Below, one piece after another: positions 12,405 through 24,278 of a DNA stretch of 64,000 bases (its first letter is position 1; every line of letters begins with the position of its first letter). The stretch comes from Aegilops tauschii subsp. strangulata. Taxonomy: Eukaryota; Streptophyta; Magnoliopsida; Poales; Poaceae. The DNA is taken from NCBI RefSeq assembly GCF_002575655.3, contig NC_053037.3, forward strand, positions 501,774,544 through 501,838,543, read 5' to 3'. Position numbers and translations under genes: made by a program. Under the pieces are notes generated by a model. The model did no database searches, was not told the DNA's origin, and saw only the letters and a list, made by a program, of their open reading frames with translations.

Positions 12405-13010
12405 ATTATATTGGTGAAAGTGGATTTGGAGAGGTCATGACTTTATTTAATGATGAATCCACTATGTTGGAAGAGGTTTCAATTGATTATGAGAACAAAG
12501 TTGCTATCTATGATGATTATGATGATGACATGTATTCTATAAAGAATCATGATAACCATGAAACTTGTCATCATGATTTTAATTTTCACTCTCATGATAG
12601 TTATTTTGTTGAGTTTGCTCCCACTACTATTGATGAGAAGAAATTTGCTTGTGGAGAGTAATAAAATCTCTATGCTTGTGGATCATGAAAAGAATGCTTT
12701 ATGTGACTGCTATATTGTTGAATTTTTTCATGATGCTACTGAAAATTGTTATGGGGGAGGAACTTATGCTTGTAGGAATTGCAATAATATCAAGTTTCCT
12801 CTCTATGTGTTGAAAGTTTTGAAGTTATGCATGTTTTGCCTTCCTATGCTAGTTGATTCTTGTTCCCATAAGTTGTTTGCTCACAAAATCCCTATGCATA
12901 GGAAGTATGTTAGACTTAAATGTGCTAGTCATGTGCTTCATGATGCTCTCTTTGTGTTTCAAATCTTATCTCTTATGCGAGCATCATTGAAATCATCATG
13001 CCTAGCTTAA
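12405..13010 (+). pseudogene. 3' part of the WHAM-like ORF, unknown function
   Basis: This continues the frame that ends at 3696 and runs to TAA at 12659-12661. An overlapping +1 frame then carries on with similar composition to TAA at 13008-13010, so a one-base frameshift near 12655 is likely. The first part is very rich in Asp, His and Asn. The second part contains Cys-rich patches (CRNCNNIKFP, LKVLKLCMFCLP), which do not form a classic CCHC knuckle. It is followed at 13030 by CGCTTGTTGGGAGACAACCC, a self-complementary motif with a relative in the Sabrina-like element (31384-31404, reverse strand). Confidence 0.55.
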
Positions 13011-13121
13011 AAGGCATTAAAGAAAAACGCTTGTTGGGAGACAACCCAACAATTTTACCTACTGTTTTTGTGTGTTCACATGATTATGCTACTGTAATAA
13101 TCATGTTTTATAGCTTTTGTT

Positions 13122-14570
13122 TCAATAAAGTGCCAAGTAAGGCCTTTGGGATCATGTTGGGTGATAGTTGATTTTACCCCGCTGAAAAACAAAAACTTTT
13201 GCGCTCACGAAAATAAGTCTCATTTTTAACAGAAGAGTGCTTTTGAGTTGATTATTTTTGCATAAGTTTAATATAAAAATTTCTCACGTGGTCCTAATTG
13301 TTTTATAATTTTTGGAGTAGCAGAATTATGGTAGTTATCCAGATCATTACAGACTGTTCTGTTTTTGACAGATTCTGTTTTCAATGCATAGTTTGCTTGT
13401 TTTCTAGTTTTTATGGCTTATATTGCTCAATATAAATTGTGGAAATGATATGCTATAGTAGGCATTGTGTGAGAACAATTATGAATCTTGTCTTTGACGG
13501 TACGAAAAGTGAAATGGTTTGCTCTTTATCATACTAACCTATCTCACAAAGTTCCATTGAGTTTTGTGTGATTGAAGTTTTCAAGTTTTGGGTGAGATGA
13601 CGATATGAGGAGAATAAGGAGTGACAAGACCCTAAGCTTGGGGATGCCCAAGGCACCCCAATTTAATATTCAAGGAATATCCAAGCAACTAAGCTTGGGG
13701 ATGCCCCGAAAGGCATCCCCTCTTTCATCTCCAACATTATCGGTAACCTCACTTGGAGCTATGTTTTCATTCGTCACATGATATGTGTTTTGCTTGGAGC
13801 GTCAATTTATTTTGCTAGGAATTGCTTTTTGTTATTTAGAATGATGTTTTGCATCTTTTATTTCAATAAAAGTGGCATTGATAGCCTTTGACACGCTTAT
13901 CTTGCAAGTATACATGTTGCTGTTTGAAAACAGAAAGATTATCGATGTTGCAAGAATTCCCGAGGAAAGTCAGAATGTGATAAAATGTTGAATTTTTTTG
14001 CATAATAAGCTCTAATAAATTTTCTACAGTTTGGTAGAATTTCATAATGTTTGGAGTTAGGGAAGTATTGATACTCTTATATTCTTTACAGACTGTACTG
14101 TTTTGGCATATTACTGTTATGTTTGCATTGTTTGCACATGTTTGCTTGTTTAATGATCCTATTTAAGGATATGAGTATTAAATATGCAGAGGCATTTAGT
14201 ATGCAATGTTGAATAATAGTTTTAGTGATTTGCTACAGTAGAGGATGATAAGGTTTTTGATTAGTTTATACTAACTTATCTCACGAGTTCTTGTTGAGTT
14301 TTGTGTGGATGAAGCTTTTGAGATTTAGGGAAACCGTGATATAAAAGGAATTAAGGAGACACAAAAGCTCAAGCTTGGGGATGCCCAAGGAACCTCAAGA
14401 TAATATTTGAATAAGTTTCGAGCATCTAAGTTTGGGGATGCCCCGGTAGGCATCCCACCTTTCTTCCTTCAACAATTATCGGTTAGTACCGGTTGAGCTA
14501 AGTTTTTGCTTCTTCACATGATATGTGTTATCCTTGGAATGTCATTTTATTTTGTTTTGCTTACTGTTTT
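13122..14570 (+). repeat. Tandemly duplicated untranslated region of the WHAM-like element
   Basis: Two diverged copies of a unit of about 740 and 707 bp lie in tandem. Each starts at an AATAAAGT-type block (13122, 13864, next occurrence 14571). Each carries a 'GAGTTTTGTGTG' block (13559, 14297) and a pair of AAGCTTGGGGATGCC motifs. Each pair includes a hairpin (13697-13720, 14434-14456) with GGGATGCC/GGCATCCC arms. A related hairpin pair occurs in the Sabrina-like element at 30697-30781. The function is unknown; conserved structured RNA (packaging or dimerisation) is one possibility. Confidence 0.7.
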
Positions 14571-15996
14571 AATAAAGTACTTAGATCTGAAAGGTTTTAA
14601 ATAAAATAGAGCCCTCAAATAGTTGCCAAGGAGGCTAAGTAAGCGGCATTCACATCCCGTCAATGAAGCTCTTTTCTATGGAATTACTCTTGTGCTTCAC
14701 TTATATCCTATGAGTAAATTGTTGAATGAATTGAATATCATGAAGTTGAAATTTTATCATGCCTAGTGGTAACTTTACATTGGGTTTAGAAAGTGAAATC
14801 TTTTGAGGCTTGACAATCACAATTTTGGTCATACAAGAAATTCACGAATAATTGGTATAAGGAAGAGAACTTTCACATGCAAATACACTATCCTAGAAAT
14901 CTTTTGTGATTGTGAGCCCCCATCAAAATATTATATGCCAAAATTGTTGACGTTGGACAAGGAAGACAACGTAATGATTTATGTTTGTTCATATTCACAT
15001 AGAAGTTATATTGTCATTGATCCTTCAACATATGGTGCTTGCCCCCTATCTTTGCTAACCAAAAATTCTGCACCAAGTAGAGATACTACTTGTGCATCCA
15101 AAAAACCCTTAAACCCAAATCTTATTTTCAAGAGTCCACCATACCTACCTAAGCATTGAATAAGATTATTCAAGTAAGTTGTCATCGGTGCAATAAGGCA
15201 ATAAAAATTGCTTCTAGAAGTGTTAGACCATTTAGTGTAAGAGAAAATTGAGCGTTGTACGAACTGGTGATGGCAAAGCAATAAAAGCGACGGACTGCAT
15301 AATAAAGGTTGATATCATAAGGGGCAATATAACATGACATTCTTTTGCACTAAGTGGTTGAGCATACAAACAAATAGGCGCATGGCAACCTCTGCTTCCC
15401 TCTGCGAAGGGCCTATCTTTTACTTTTCAGTATTTAATTTTATGCAAAGAGTCAAAGTTTTCTCTCTACTCCTTTTTTATTTTTCTCCTTTGGCAAGCAT
15501 CATGTGGTGAGGAAAGATCTAGGCACATATGTCCAGTTGAATATGGGTAGCATGAGTTATTATTGTTCACATCACCCTTGAGGTGAATACGTTGGGAGGC
15601 AAAACAATAAGCCCCTATCTTTCTATGTGTCCGTTTGAAACGTTTTGCTCATGTGTATGCGGTGAGTGTTAGCATTCATAGAAGACTATATGATAGTTGA
15701 GTATGTGGAGCTCTTACTTAAACTCTATTGAATAAGTTGAATTGCAATTGCTTGGTGACTAAGAACATAGGTTATTGAGTTTCAGGAGAGTTCATTGTTT
15801 GAACCTTAACATGTGAATTGGTTGCTACTATAACATGAGAAGTTTTATAAGAAAGAATCGTTGTTATGATGCTAGGAAAAGTGATTGAAATTGTCATTGA
15901 TCAAACTTGTGCAATTTGCTAGCATTCAGACTTCATAAATTATTTATTTTATCATTTACCTACTCGAGGACGAGTAGGAATTAAGCTTGGGGATGC
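14571..15996 (+). other. 3' untranslated internal region and polypurine tract of the WHAM-like element
   Basis: This 1.4-kb AT-rich stretch has one open frame of 118 codons (14803-15159) without a recognised domain. It includes TGGCAACCTCTGCTTCCCTC and other blocks typical of Athila-like 3' ends. It closes with AATTAAGCTTGGGGATGC directly before the LTR at 15997. I see no envelope-type gene. Confidence 0.6.
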
Positions 15997-17604
15997 TGAT
16001 ACGTCTCCAACGTATCTATAATTTATGAAGTATTCATGCTGTTATTTTATCATTCTTGGATATTTTACAATCATTTTATAGCAACTTTATATCATTTTTT
16101 GGGACTAACCTATTGATCCAGTGCCAGTTGCTGTTTTTTGCTTGTTTTTTACATCATAGGAAATCAATATCAAACGGAGTCCAAATGCAACAAAACTTCA
16201 CGGAGATCTTTTATGGACCACAAGACCAACAGTGGGCCAAAGAAGCACCTGGGGGTGCCCCGAGGGGGGCACAAGCCATCAGGGCGCGCCTGGGGGCCCA
16301 GGCGCGCCCAGGTGGTTTGTGCCCACCTCAATGGCCTACCGCACCCCCTATTTACCCTATAATATCACAAATATTCCAAAACCCATCGGGGTTAACCTAG
16401 ATCAGAAGTTCCGTCGCCGCAAGGCTCTGTAGCCACAAAAAATCACTCTAGACCCCGTTCCGGCACCGTGTCGGAGGGGGGAATCATCTCCGGTGGTCAT
16501 CTTCATCACCCCGGCGGCCACCACGATGAGGAGGGAGTAGTCCACCCTCGGGGATGAGGGTTTGTACTAGTAGATATGTGTTTAATTTCTCTCTCTCTCA
16601 TGTTCTTGAGACTTCACGATCTTGATGTATCGCGGGCTTTCTTGATATAGTCGGATCATATGGTGTTTTCCCCTCTCTATCTTCTTGTGATGAATTGAGT
16701 TTTTCCCTTTGAGATTTCGTTGTTATCGGATTGAATACTTTTATGGATTTGAGAACACTTGATATATGTCTTGCAATTGAATACTCGTGGTGACAATGGG
16801 GTATCGTATTGATTCAGTTGATGTATGTTTTGGCACTCAACTCGCGGGTCCCCAAGGTGACATTGCGGTAATCTATGCATAGGGGTTGATGCACGTTCTT
16901 GTCTTTGTTTCTCCGGTAGAAATCTTGGGGCACTCTTTGAAGTTCTTTTTGTTGGATTGAGTATTATGAATATGAATTTCCTTTGGTGTTATTTTAGTAT
17001 GAACTCTAGGATAGATCGAACGGAAAGAATAGCTTTGTGTTATTTTAGTACGAACTCTTGAATAGATCGAACGGAAAGAATAACTTTGAGGTGGTTTCGT
17101 ACCCTACAAACAATGTATTCTTATGTTCTCCGCTAGATAGGAACTTTGGAGTGATTCTTCATCGCACTTTGAGGGGTGGTTATATGATCCAATTATATTA
17201 GCATTGTTGAGAGATTGCACTAGCGAAAGTACGGACCCTAGGCCTCATTTTCAAGCATTGCAATACCGTTTTTGTGCCCGTTTACTATTTGCTACCTTGC
17301 TGTTTTTATTTATTCAAATTATAAAAATATATTTCTACCATCAATATTACACTTTTATCACCATCTCTTCGCCGAACTAGTGCACCTATACAATTTGCCA
17401 TTGTATTGGGTGTGTTGGGGACACAAGAGATTTCTTGTATTTGGTTGCAGGGTCGTTTGAGAGAGACCATCTTCATCCTAAACCTCTCACGGATTGATAA
17501 ACCTTAGGTCATCCACTTGAGGGAAAATTGCTACTGTCCTACAAAACTCTGCGCTTGGTGGCCCAACACGTGTCTGCAAGAATAAATTTGCGTAGTATAC
17601 ATCA
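15997..17604 (+). repeat. Right LTR of the WHAM-like element
   Basis: This 1608-bp LTR pairs with 1653-3264. It starts TGATACGTCTCCAACG and ends GTATACATCA. It is preceded by the polypurine tract, so it is a true 3' LTR. The next bases (CGGCG) do not match anything upstream of the left LTR. Confidence 0.88.
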
Positions 17605-20004
17605 CGGCGTCCCTCCCTGATCCCTCCGGTGGCCGGTGGCGCCGGGGGCCAGCGCCGGCCGCGCCTCTGCTTCGCCCTCCCTGCTTCGATCTGAAGGAAG
17701 AAGACGACGACGCCTCAACCCCCCCCCCCCCCCCCCCCGCCAGCTGGCCAGTGGGCCTCGTGGCCCCACCAGTTAGCCGCACATGCGTTGACCCGACGCT
17801 GATGATGTGGATAAGTGGAGACGTATCCGCCAAAATGTGTTTTCCAGGTTAGAAAGCATACTCCCTTGTGCCTTTAGACGAAAATATGTTTTCCCTGATC
17901 TGAAGGCGTATTTCTGAAAAGGCGCTTTCTCTTTTTCCAGCCGCCGGCCGAACTCTCTATATTGTGAACGTTATTTAGTTAAGAGCAGAAATGAATAAGT
18001 TTTTATTTGTTTTCTGCCTAACGAATGAACGGTCGTACCTTTTCACTCATCAACTCCGATTCAGGTGATTCCAAGCCCACTTCTTCGTCTCGTCGAGCCC
18101 GTTCCGTTGGTATCATCTTCATGATGTTGTCACATTCTGAAAATGACCATTATGCCCTTGCCCTTATTCAGCCCCCTCCGAGAGAGAAGGTTTTCCGGCG
18201 ATTCTTTCCGCGAGCTTCTCGCACTTTTTCCCGATGTATCCCTCCACCCCAGGCAAGCCAGACCCTCCATTTGCATGATTGCAATGCAGTGACATGGTTT
18301 TCTTTATTTGAACTTATTTAAAATATTGCTTTAGCTACATGACTTTGTGCATGGCATTTCCTGGAGTTGTTGTTGTCTTGCTATTACCATGCTACGGTTT
18401 GGATTACTAGGATTTATGTTGCAGTTGATGGATATCATGTTGCCATTGGATTATTAGTGGCTAGTATTATTTTCATCATGAGGGTAGTTGATATTATGTT
18501 TTGGAGTAAGATTTTGGATATGGGATTGCATGTGGATCTTTGATTAATATCCGGTTCTTGCTATTGGATTTGTAGTTTTTATTGTTCTTGGATTCAGCAT
18601 GCTCTTAATATTTTGTTACCCTCGGAGTATTATGTTATGGCTAGGTTATGCTTTGGATTATTTGCTGGATATTTCTATGACTTGGATCACAGGTGTATAT
18701 CCGATATCGGAGTATCAGTTATACTTTGGGGATAAATTCCGTCATTAAATTGGTCAGGTGCCACCGAACCGGGCTTTTCCAGTGCAACCACATTTGCCTT
18801 TATGGGAAGGCCCTAATGCGGTCTATTGTCATGTCTCTCGCCGGTGCCTCCAACGAGGGAAGGTTCTGGGCGTGCGTTACCCTCGCCCGATAAGCAGACA
18901 TAACCTTGTGTGCCCGTGGTTGGTATTGAGATCTCTTGTCCCCGTTTGGGACCGTTTATAGTTTTGCCACGACGGTGGCTGGCCACTTAGGTGGCGGATG
19001 TCACGAGTTGACATTGGAGCACCCATGACTTAGCCCAAAGGGGAGTTTGTCGGAGTGGCCGGGAGAGTGTCATGGCAGTAGATCGGTTTTGTCGGAACGT
19101 TGTTGGTCCACCCGAATGGGAGGCGAGGCCATGGGTTCCGTAGTGTGGGTACAGTGTGCTAACCTCTACAGAGTGTGTGTGTGTTTAATCTATCGATAGC
19201 CGCGTCCTCGGTCATGGGCACAAGTTCATACTAGGTCACACCATTCGATCAACACTCACATGACGGAATGACTTATAGATGATTTATATGCTGATATATT
19301 TGAGCAGTACAGTTTGGCAGGATGATGATGAGGATATTGGGATGATCTCAAGGATGATCATTCAGTTTGTGATGTGGTCACGAGGTGATCATGTGGATGT
19401 TTTGATCATGAGGTGATCGAGATGGTATATTGCTTGGTTGAATAGCCAAGAGTGAGATGGGTGTTGAGATTGATATGTTGGTTTATCAGCATTGTAGTAG
19501 TTTCCTATCATGCTTAGTAGTTGCTTTCGTATCATAGTAGTTGTTAAATTAATTAACCTGTTTAATGCTATGTTGTTGTTTTGCCTTGATGCTTTTGGTT
19601 GTTGTGAGCTTGCAAGTACATTCAATGTATTGACCTGGCGTGTCATGCCAGATTGCAAGTGATGCTGTGATTGATTGTTTGTCGAGGTTTCCATTCATGC
19701 GAGCTAGATCGTGTCCCAGCCAGTCCCTGCGGAGTGGAGTTCACCACCTTCGTCGTTTTTCTGCTGCTAGAAGATTTCCGCTGCTACGAGTTGTTCCGCT
19801 TCTAGCATAGAGCAAGTGTAGTATCACAAGCATAGTGTCCCCGTGCTGATGTGATCCTTTGTAACATCAGACCCTTGTATCATTATCCTTTGTAATAAGA
19901 GCCAATGTGTTCTATGCCAAGCAGTGTCGTTTTCCAGAATACTTCACCTCGATCTCTAGGCTGGAATACGGGGCGTTCCGGTCTCTCTGAGCTGGGGTGC
20001 CACA
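17605..20004 (+). repeat. Probable long Gypsy LTR (D), 5' part displaced
   Basis: A GC-rich start (17605-17800), including an uninterrupted run of 20 C (17719-17738), leads into an AT-rich body ending GGGGTGCCACA at 20004. The block around 19157-19230 (CTCTACAGAGTGT ... GCCGCGTCCTCGGTCATGG) resembles, in reverse, 26360-26420 of the solo LTR at 25753-28508. The two probably belong to related LTR families. An open frame at 18025-18321 (98 codons) has no recognisable domain and is best read as leader. I see no gag or pol here. The left part is probably 1479-1626, on the other side of the WHAM-like element. Confidence 0.5.
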
Positions 20005-20007
20005 ATA

Positions 20008-20414
20008 TCATGCCATGATGTTTACATAGACAACATGTACCTGAATTATGGCATGCCAACCCATTTTCTAAAGACATAATATAGTTATATCATCTCATCC
20101 TGTTTACATAGTCATCATATTTTGAATTATGTCACTCTATGCGTGAATTATATCATGCCATCATGTTTCCATCGACGGAATGTTTGTGAATTATGGCATG
20201 CCAACCATTTTAATAGGCACATCATATAGTTATATCATGTCATCCTGTTTACATAGTCATCATATTTTGAAGTATGTCATTCTATCTTGTTTAATTAGCC
20301 ATCATACATGTGAAATTGTGTCATGCTATCCTACTTAATTAGCCATCATATATGTGAAATTATGTCATGCTATTCTGTTTGGTTAGACAACATAAATGTG
20401 AATTATTTCATGCC
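20008..20414 (+). repeat. Degenerate tandem repeats inside the CACTA element
   Basis: Two units of about 145 bp start at 20008 and 20153 (TCATGCCAT, CATCCTGTTTACATAGTCAT). They are followed by three units of 44 bp starting at 20283, 20327 and 20371 (TAATTAGCCATCAT, TGTGAAATTATGTCATGC). They are AT-rich and non-coding. Such arrays are common in large CACTA elements. Confidence 0.75.
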
Positions 20415-20455
20415 ATGTTTTCTCCCTACTATCTATTGCACCTGTCTATCTTACA

Positions 20456-21774
20456 ATGTCTGTACACTCAATAACTTCTCTTGTTTATCAGCCATTTGAA
20501 TTGGAGGGGGTGATGGCAGTATCTGTGGGAGTAAAAACACGGTCTTCGGAAAAGATCGTGCTACCTGTTGATGCAGATAAAACCACGGTTGTACTTGCCC
20601 AAGAACCAGCCCCACCACACATAACCCAGACTCACGCAGATTGTACCCCTACCCAGTTGGACAGGGAACCAGCTACACCCCTTCTAACCCCAACCCGAGC
20701 AGATAGTAACCCAGTTCCAGTTAACACAACACTGTCTCCACCACAGAGCACCCAAACACGAGTAGTTAGTAAAGGCAACTACAGTGCCCAAAACTCAAGG
20801 ACCACCACTCCGAACCCCAAGTCAACGCTTAAAGCAGAAGAAGAATTGTTCTTAGGTCAGGTTCCGTAGCTATGGTTCATACTCCTTGGCTCTTGCATCA
20901 CTGTATTTACTCATACTAACTAATTTCAAATTTGAAGGATGCAATTGAAACTCCAATGGCACAATAGGTATGTTTTAAACCTATTTCTTTAACGTGTTTG
21001 TTGTTGTAACTTGCTCTATGTTGATTTCAGTTTCAATTGAATAAACAGTTATGTTCTCATGCCATGCACATTACAAGTGTTGTTATCGTTGTGTAGTTTC
21101 CCACACTTATATTATGTCTATGCTGCTTTGTCTTAAATAGATATGATTTGAGCGGTCTCTATCTTGATTTGGCAACATAAACTAGAATCATATAGACCAT
21201 ATAATGACCATACTACATAGATATATGTTTGTTTCATGCTGTTATCCTATCCACCTTACGACTGAACTGGTTTACCAAAATGAGTTTTATATACAACATG
21301 GTAAACCTGTGATGTTTCTGTTTGTTTCTCTTTTAGAATGCGGATAAAATATTGGAGAAGAGTACCCCGTTATGCAGTGGTAAAGGAAGTAATGCAGATA
21401 AGGTTCAAGATAGTGAGACATCCCTGTTGGTCTCCAAGAAAGCTGATAAAAACTATATTGAAGACACTGAGACAACCCCAAAGTCATGTCTTGTTGTAGT
21501 GTTCGAGTTACTGGCCACTACTGCTGGCACCAGCTCTTCGAACTCGCTGCCTGAATCTACTCGGCTTCTTGAGTCTCAACTTCAAGTTGAAAGACATCGA
21601 TCATATGTTCTGCAACAGGAAGCCGAAGGACTGAGGAAGTCCCTGCAGAATTCAGATGCATACTTTCTGTTGCAACAACAAGCGCTGGAGGATTTAAGCG
21701 CCAAACAAGAGAAAGTTAATAAGCTTGCTAAGCATCTTGCCAGCATTATGGGTACCCAGGATATTATTTCTTGA
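20456..21774 (+). CDS. CACTA-associated ORF, coiled-coil protein of unknown function, partial
   Basis: The first block (20456-20869) encodes 137 residues with several Thr/Pro-rich repeats of the form PxxTxTxADxxP near residues 50-100. A second block runs from about 21337, after an acceptor-like TTTCTCTTTTAG, to TGA at 21772-21774. Its last 80 residues (LLESQLQVERHR...KQEKVNKLAKHL) form a clear coiled coil. I infer that the blocks are exons, possibly with a small exon near 20937-20969, but the splice pattern is not proven. The position just before the subterminal repeats suggests an accessory CACTA protein rather than the catalytic transposase, which is absent. It could equally be a degraded gene. 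Confidence 0.45.
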
Positions 21775-22069
21775 GCTCTTCTGAAGTGGTTTCAGTTCTG
21801 GACTTGTTTTGCTGCGGCGTTTATTTGCACTGGTCGCCAACTTTGACAACCAGTGTATGTGATATGCTGCTTTGTTCCCTATTTGCACTGGTGGCGAACT
21901 TTGATGCCTAGTGGATGTCATATGTGTAATAGTCGTGGTAGCCTAGCGTAAGTTGCTTGCTTATTTATTTCTTTGTTGTCTTGTTTATTTGTTTGCTTGT
22001 AGTCAGTGCAGTTCTTTTTCCGCGGTTTGCTAGTGGCCGCAATAACCTATTTCTTAAAACTAGGCCACA

Positions 22070-22830
22070 ATAACCATGGGCTACATATTTACTGTAGTGA
22101 GCTTGGGCCTCCTACGGGCCGTAGAAACAATGGGCCTTCTACGGGGCGTAGCATTAATAGGCCTTCTACAGGCCGTATGATCGATTGGCCAAACATGGGC
22201 CAATAACGGACCGCATTATGGGCCATAAACGGGCTAGAGTTGGAATCGTCCGTTCATGGGCCGACCATAACATGCCGTCGTTAATCGGTCATATTTGATG
22301 ACGCTATGAAAACCACCCAACAGATTAACGGGCCAACTGTAACCACGGGATGAATTTGGCCCACACGCAGAAAAGGCCTGTAACGGGCCATAAGTAACCG
22401 AATGCTGGAAATGGGCCCAAGAATAAATGGGCCCTGAGAAGGCTGAAAGATAACATGGGCTGGAAACGGCCCAATGGAATAATGGGATGTTAATGGGTAT
22501 AAAGCGATACACTGTTCATTACGGGCCAGTTTCACCACGGGCCGCTAATGGGCCAAGAGTTACAAAGGGCCTCATGTGGGCTGAAAGACGTCATGGGCCA
22601 TACATGGGCCGGAAGTTACAATGGGCTGGAATCATATTGGACAGCCCAGATGACGCTGCTGGGCCAAATTCGGATAGGCCGTAACAGGCCCTGAGTTAGC
22701 GGGCTGTAAATGGGCTATATGCGAACAGTTCGTTAAGAGGCTTTCCGTGGGCCGGCCCTCTACCTTTTGACCAAGTCAAATGGGCCGGCCTTTTCACAGG
22801 AATGGGCCTCTGTTGGGCCGTGCCACATGT
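22070..22830 (+). repeat. CACTA subterminal repeat region (GGGCC motifs)
   Basis: Short motifs of the form ATGGGCC, ACGGGCC and the complement GGCCCA recur dozens of times in both orientations over about 760 bp. Subterminal arrays of this kind are the transposase-binding regions of CACTA elements. The coding frames seen across it on both strands are side effects of the repeated motif. Confidence 0.75.
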
Positions 22831-23216
22831 CGACGTATCATAGGCGCCTTCTGTCCAATGAGTGGATGACATCTGTCCCAACGGTGAGCCGACACGTGTT
22901 TCCTCCAGCCAATGATGATTTTACACGGGGAAAATCCCCATTGGTCCGGGATGTTAACGGGTTATCGGATCCAAACCGGAACCCTATAGCTTAACGGCGA
23001 CCCGTTACAGTGGATGCCACGTGTCGGTTACCCTTGACGAAAGCACTTCCATGACGCGCCATTTATCGTCATGGAAGTGGACACTTCCGTGATGATAATT
23101 TTGGTATTGTCAAGGAACACTTCTACGACAACACAGGTATGACTATCTTGATTCTGTCATAAAATCGTCTTGGATGTACATGCATGACAAAAAAACGTGA
23201 CCTACTGTGACAAACA

Positions 23217-23250
23217 CGTATCATCACGGAAGTGTATTTTTTTTGTAGTG
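23217..23250 (-). repeat. CACTA right terminal inverted repeat
   Basis: Read on the minus strand it begins CACTACAAAAAAAATACACT, then TCCGTGATGATACG. The same TCATCACGGAAGTG motif recurs at 23082-23096 (inverted), and a perfect 13-bp-arm hairpin (CACTTCCATGACG / CGTCATGGAAGTG) lies at 23045-23080. Confidence 0.85.
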
Positions 23251-24278
23251 CTATGTAGTCAATTTCATATACGAGTGGGAATTTTTCATTATAGAACTTG
23301 GCTTGTATATTCCGATGATGGGCTTCGTCAATTGTCCGAGGTCTTGAGCAAGCAAGTTGGATGCACACCAACTTAGTTATGATATTGAGATTTCATACAC
23401 TTATAGCTCTTAGTGCATCCGTTGCATGGCAATCCCTACTCCTCACATTGATATCAATTGATGGGCATCTCTATTGCCCGTTGATTAGATGTGTCGACGT
23501 GAGACTTTCTTCCTTTCTGTCTTGTCCATATTAATATCTACCACCATATTCTATTCCACCCATAGTGCTATATCCATGGCTTGCGCTCATGTATTGCGTG
23601 GGGGTTGAAAAAGTTGAATGCGTTAAAAAGTATGAACCAATTGCTCGGCTTGTCATCAGGGTTGTGCATGATAAGTACTTTGTGTTGAGAAGATGGAGCA
23701 TGACAAGACTATATGATTTTGTAAGGATAGCATTATTTAGCATTGATATTTTGAAAGACACGATTGTTTGTTGGGATGCCTGAGTATTGATGTCTTTATG
23801 TCAAATTATAGACTATTGCTTTCAATCACTCGTGTCTTAATATTCATGCCATGATTAGATATATGATCAAGATTATGCTAGGTAGCATTCCACATCAAAA
23901 TTTATCTTTTTTATCATTTACCTACTCGAGGACGAGCAAGAATTAAGCTTGGCGATGTTGATACGTCTCTGTCGTATCTATAATTTTTGATCGATCCATG
24001 TCAATATTATAAAACTTTTATATATACTTTTTGGAACATTTTATATTACTTTTTGGGACTAACATATTGATTCAGTGCCCAGTGCCAGTTCCTGTTTGTT
24101 GCATGTTATTTGTTTTGCGGAATATCCATATCTAACGAAGTCCAAATGCGATAAAAAATTACAGAGAATCATTTTGGAATATATGTGATTTTTGGGAGGT
24201 GGAATCAACACAAACGGAGGCCGGCGACCTCCAGTACCCACCAGGGAGCGACCTGCCCCCCTGGCGTGCGGTGGTGCC

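Larger units (their letters stand above)
1653..17604 (+). mobile_element. Non-autonomous Gypsy retrotransposon, WHAM-like, with nested Angela
   Basis: The LTRs at 1653-3264 and 15997-17604 start TGATACGTCTC and end in ATCA. An internal domain of about 4.0 kb remains once the Angela at 3697-12404 is removed. The 5' end of the internal domain has a tRNA-Asp-type primer-binding site and the 3' end has a purine-rich AAGCTTGGGGATGC tract. No protease, reverse transcriptase, RNase H or integrase motif is present; the only ORF (3391-3696 plus 12405-13010) has no recognised domain. It must have been mobilised in trans. The 5' side is abnormal: the left LTR is preceded by a 26-bp copy of the internal 3' end, and no target duplication is seen (17605-17609 is CGGCG). 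The family name is from memory. Confidence 0.75.
20005..23250 (+). mobile_element. CACTA (DTC) transposon, left part missing
   Basis: The right end is diagnostic: the sequence ends TTTTTTTTGTAGTG at 23250, the inverted form of a CACTACAAAAAA terminus. It is preceded by subterminal sequence with repeated motifs (22070-22830). The interior holds degenerate tandem repeats and short ORFs but no transposase of the TnpD type. The left terminus is not in the window; the element is cut at 20004/20005 against the LTR-like sequence D. The following CTA (23251-23253) would be its 3-bp target duplication. It lies at the edge of Gypsy element C. Confidence 0.8.

Noticed and set aside
14803..15159. 118-codon frame as a possible envelope-like gene of the WHAM-like element
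   Set aside because: No signal peptide, membrane segment or known motif, and the frame is short; kept only as part of the noncoding 3' region.
17719..17738. Run of 20 C residues
   Set aside because: Homopolymer of uncertain length, more likely a sequencing or slippage feature than a functional element.
22006..22994. Several open frames of 60-90 codons on both strands
   Set aside because: They run through the GGGCC-type subterminal repeats of a CACTA element and consist of repeated peptides created by that motif.
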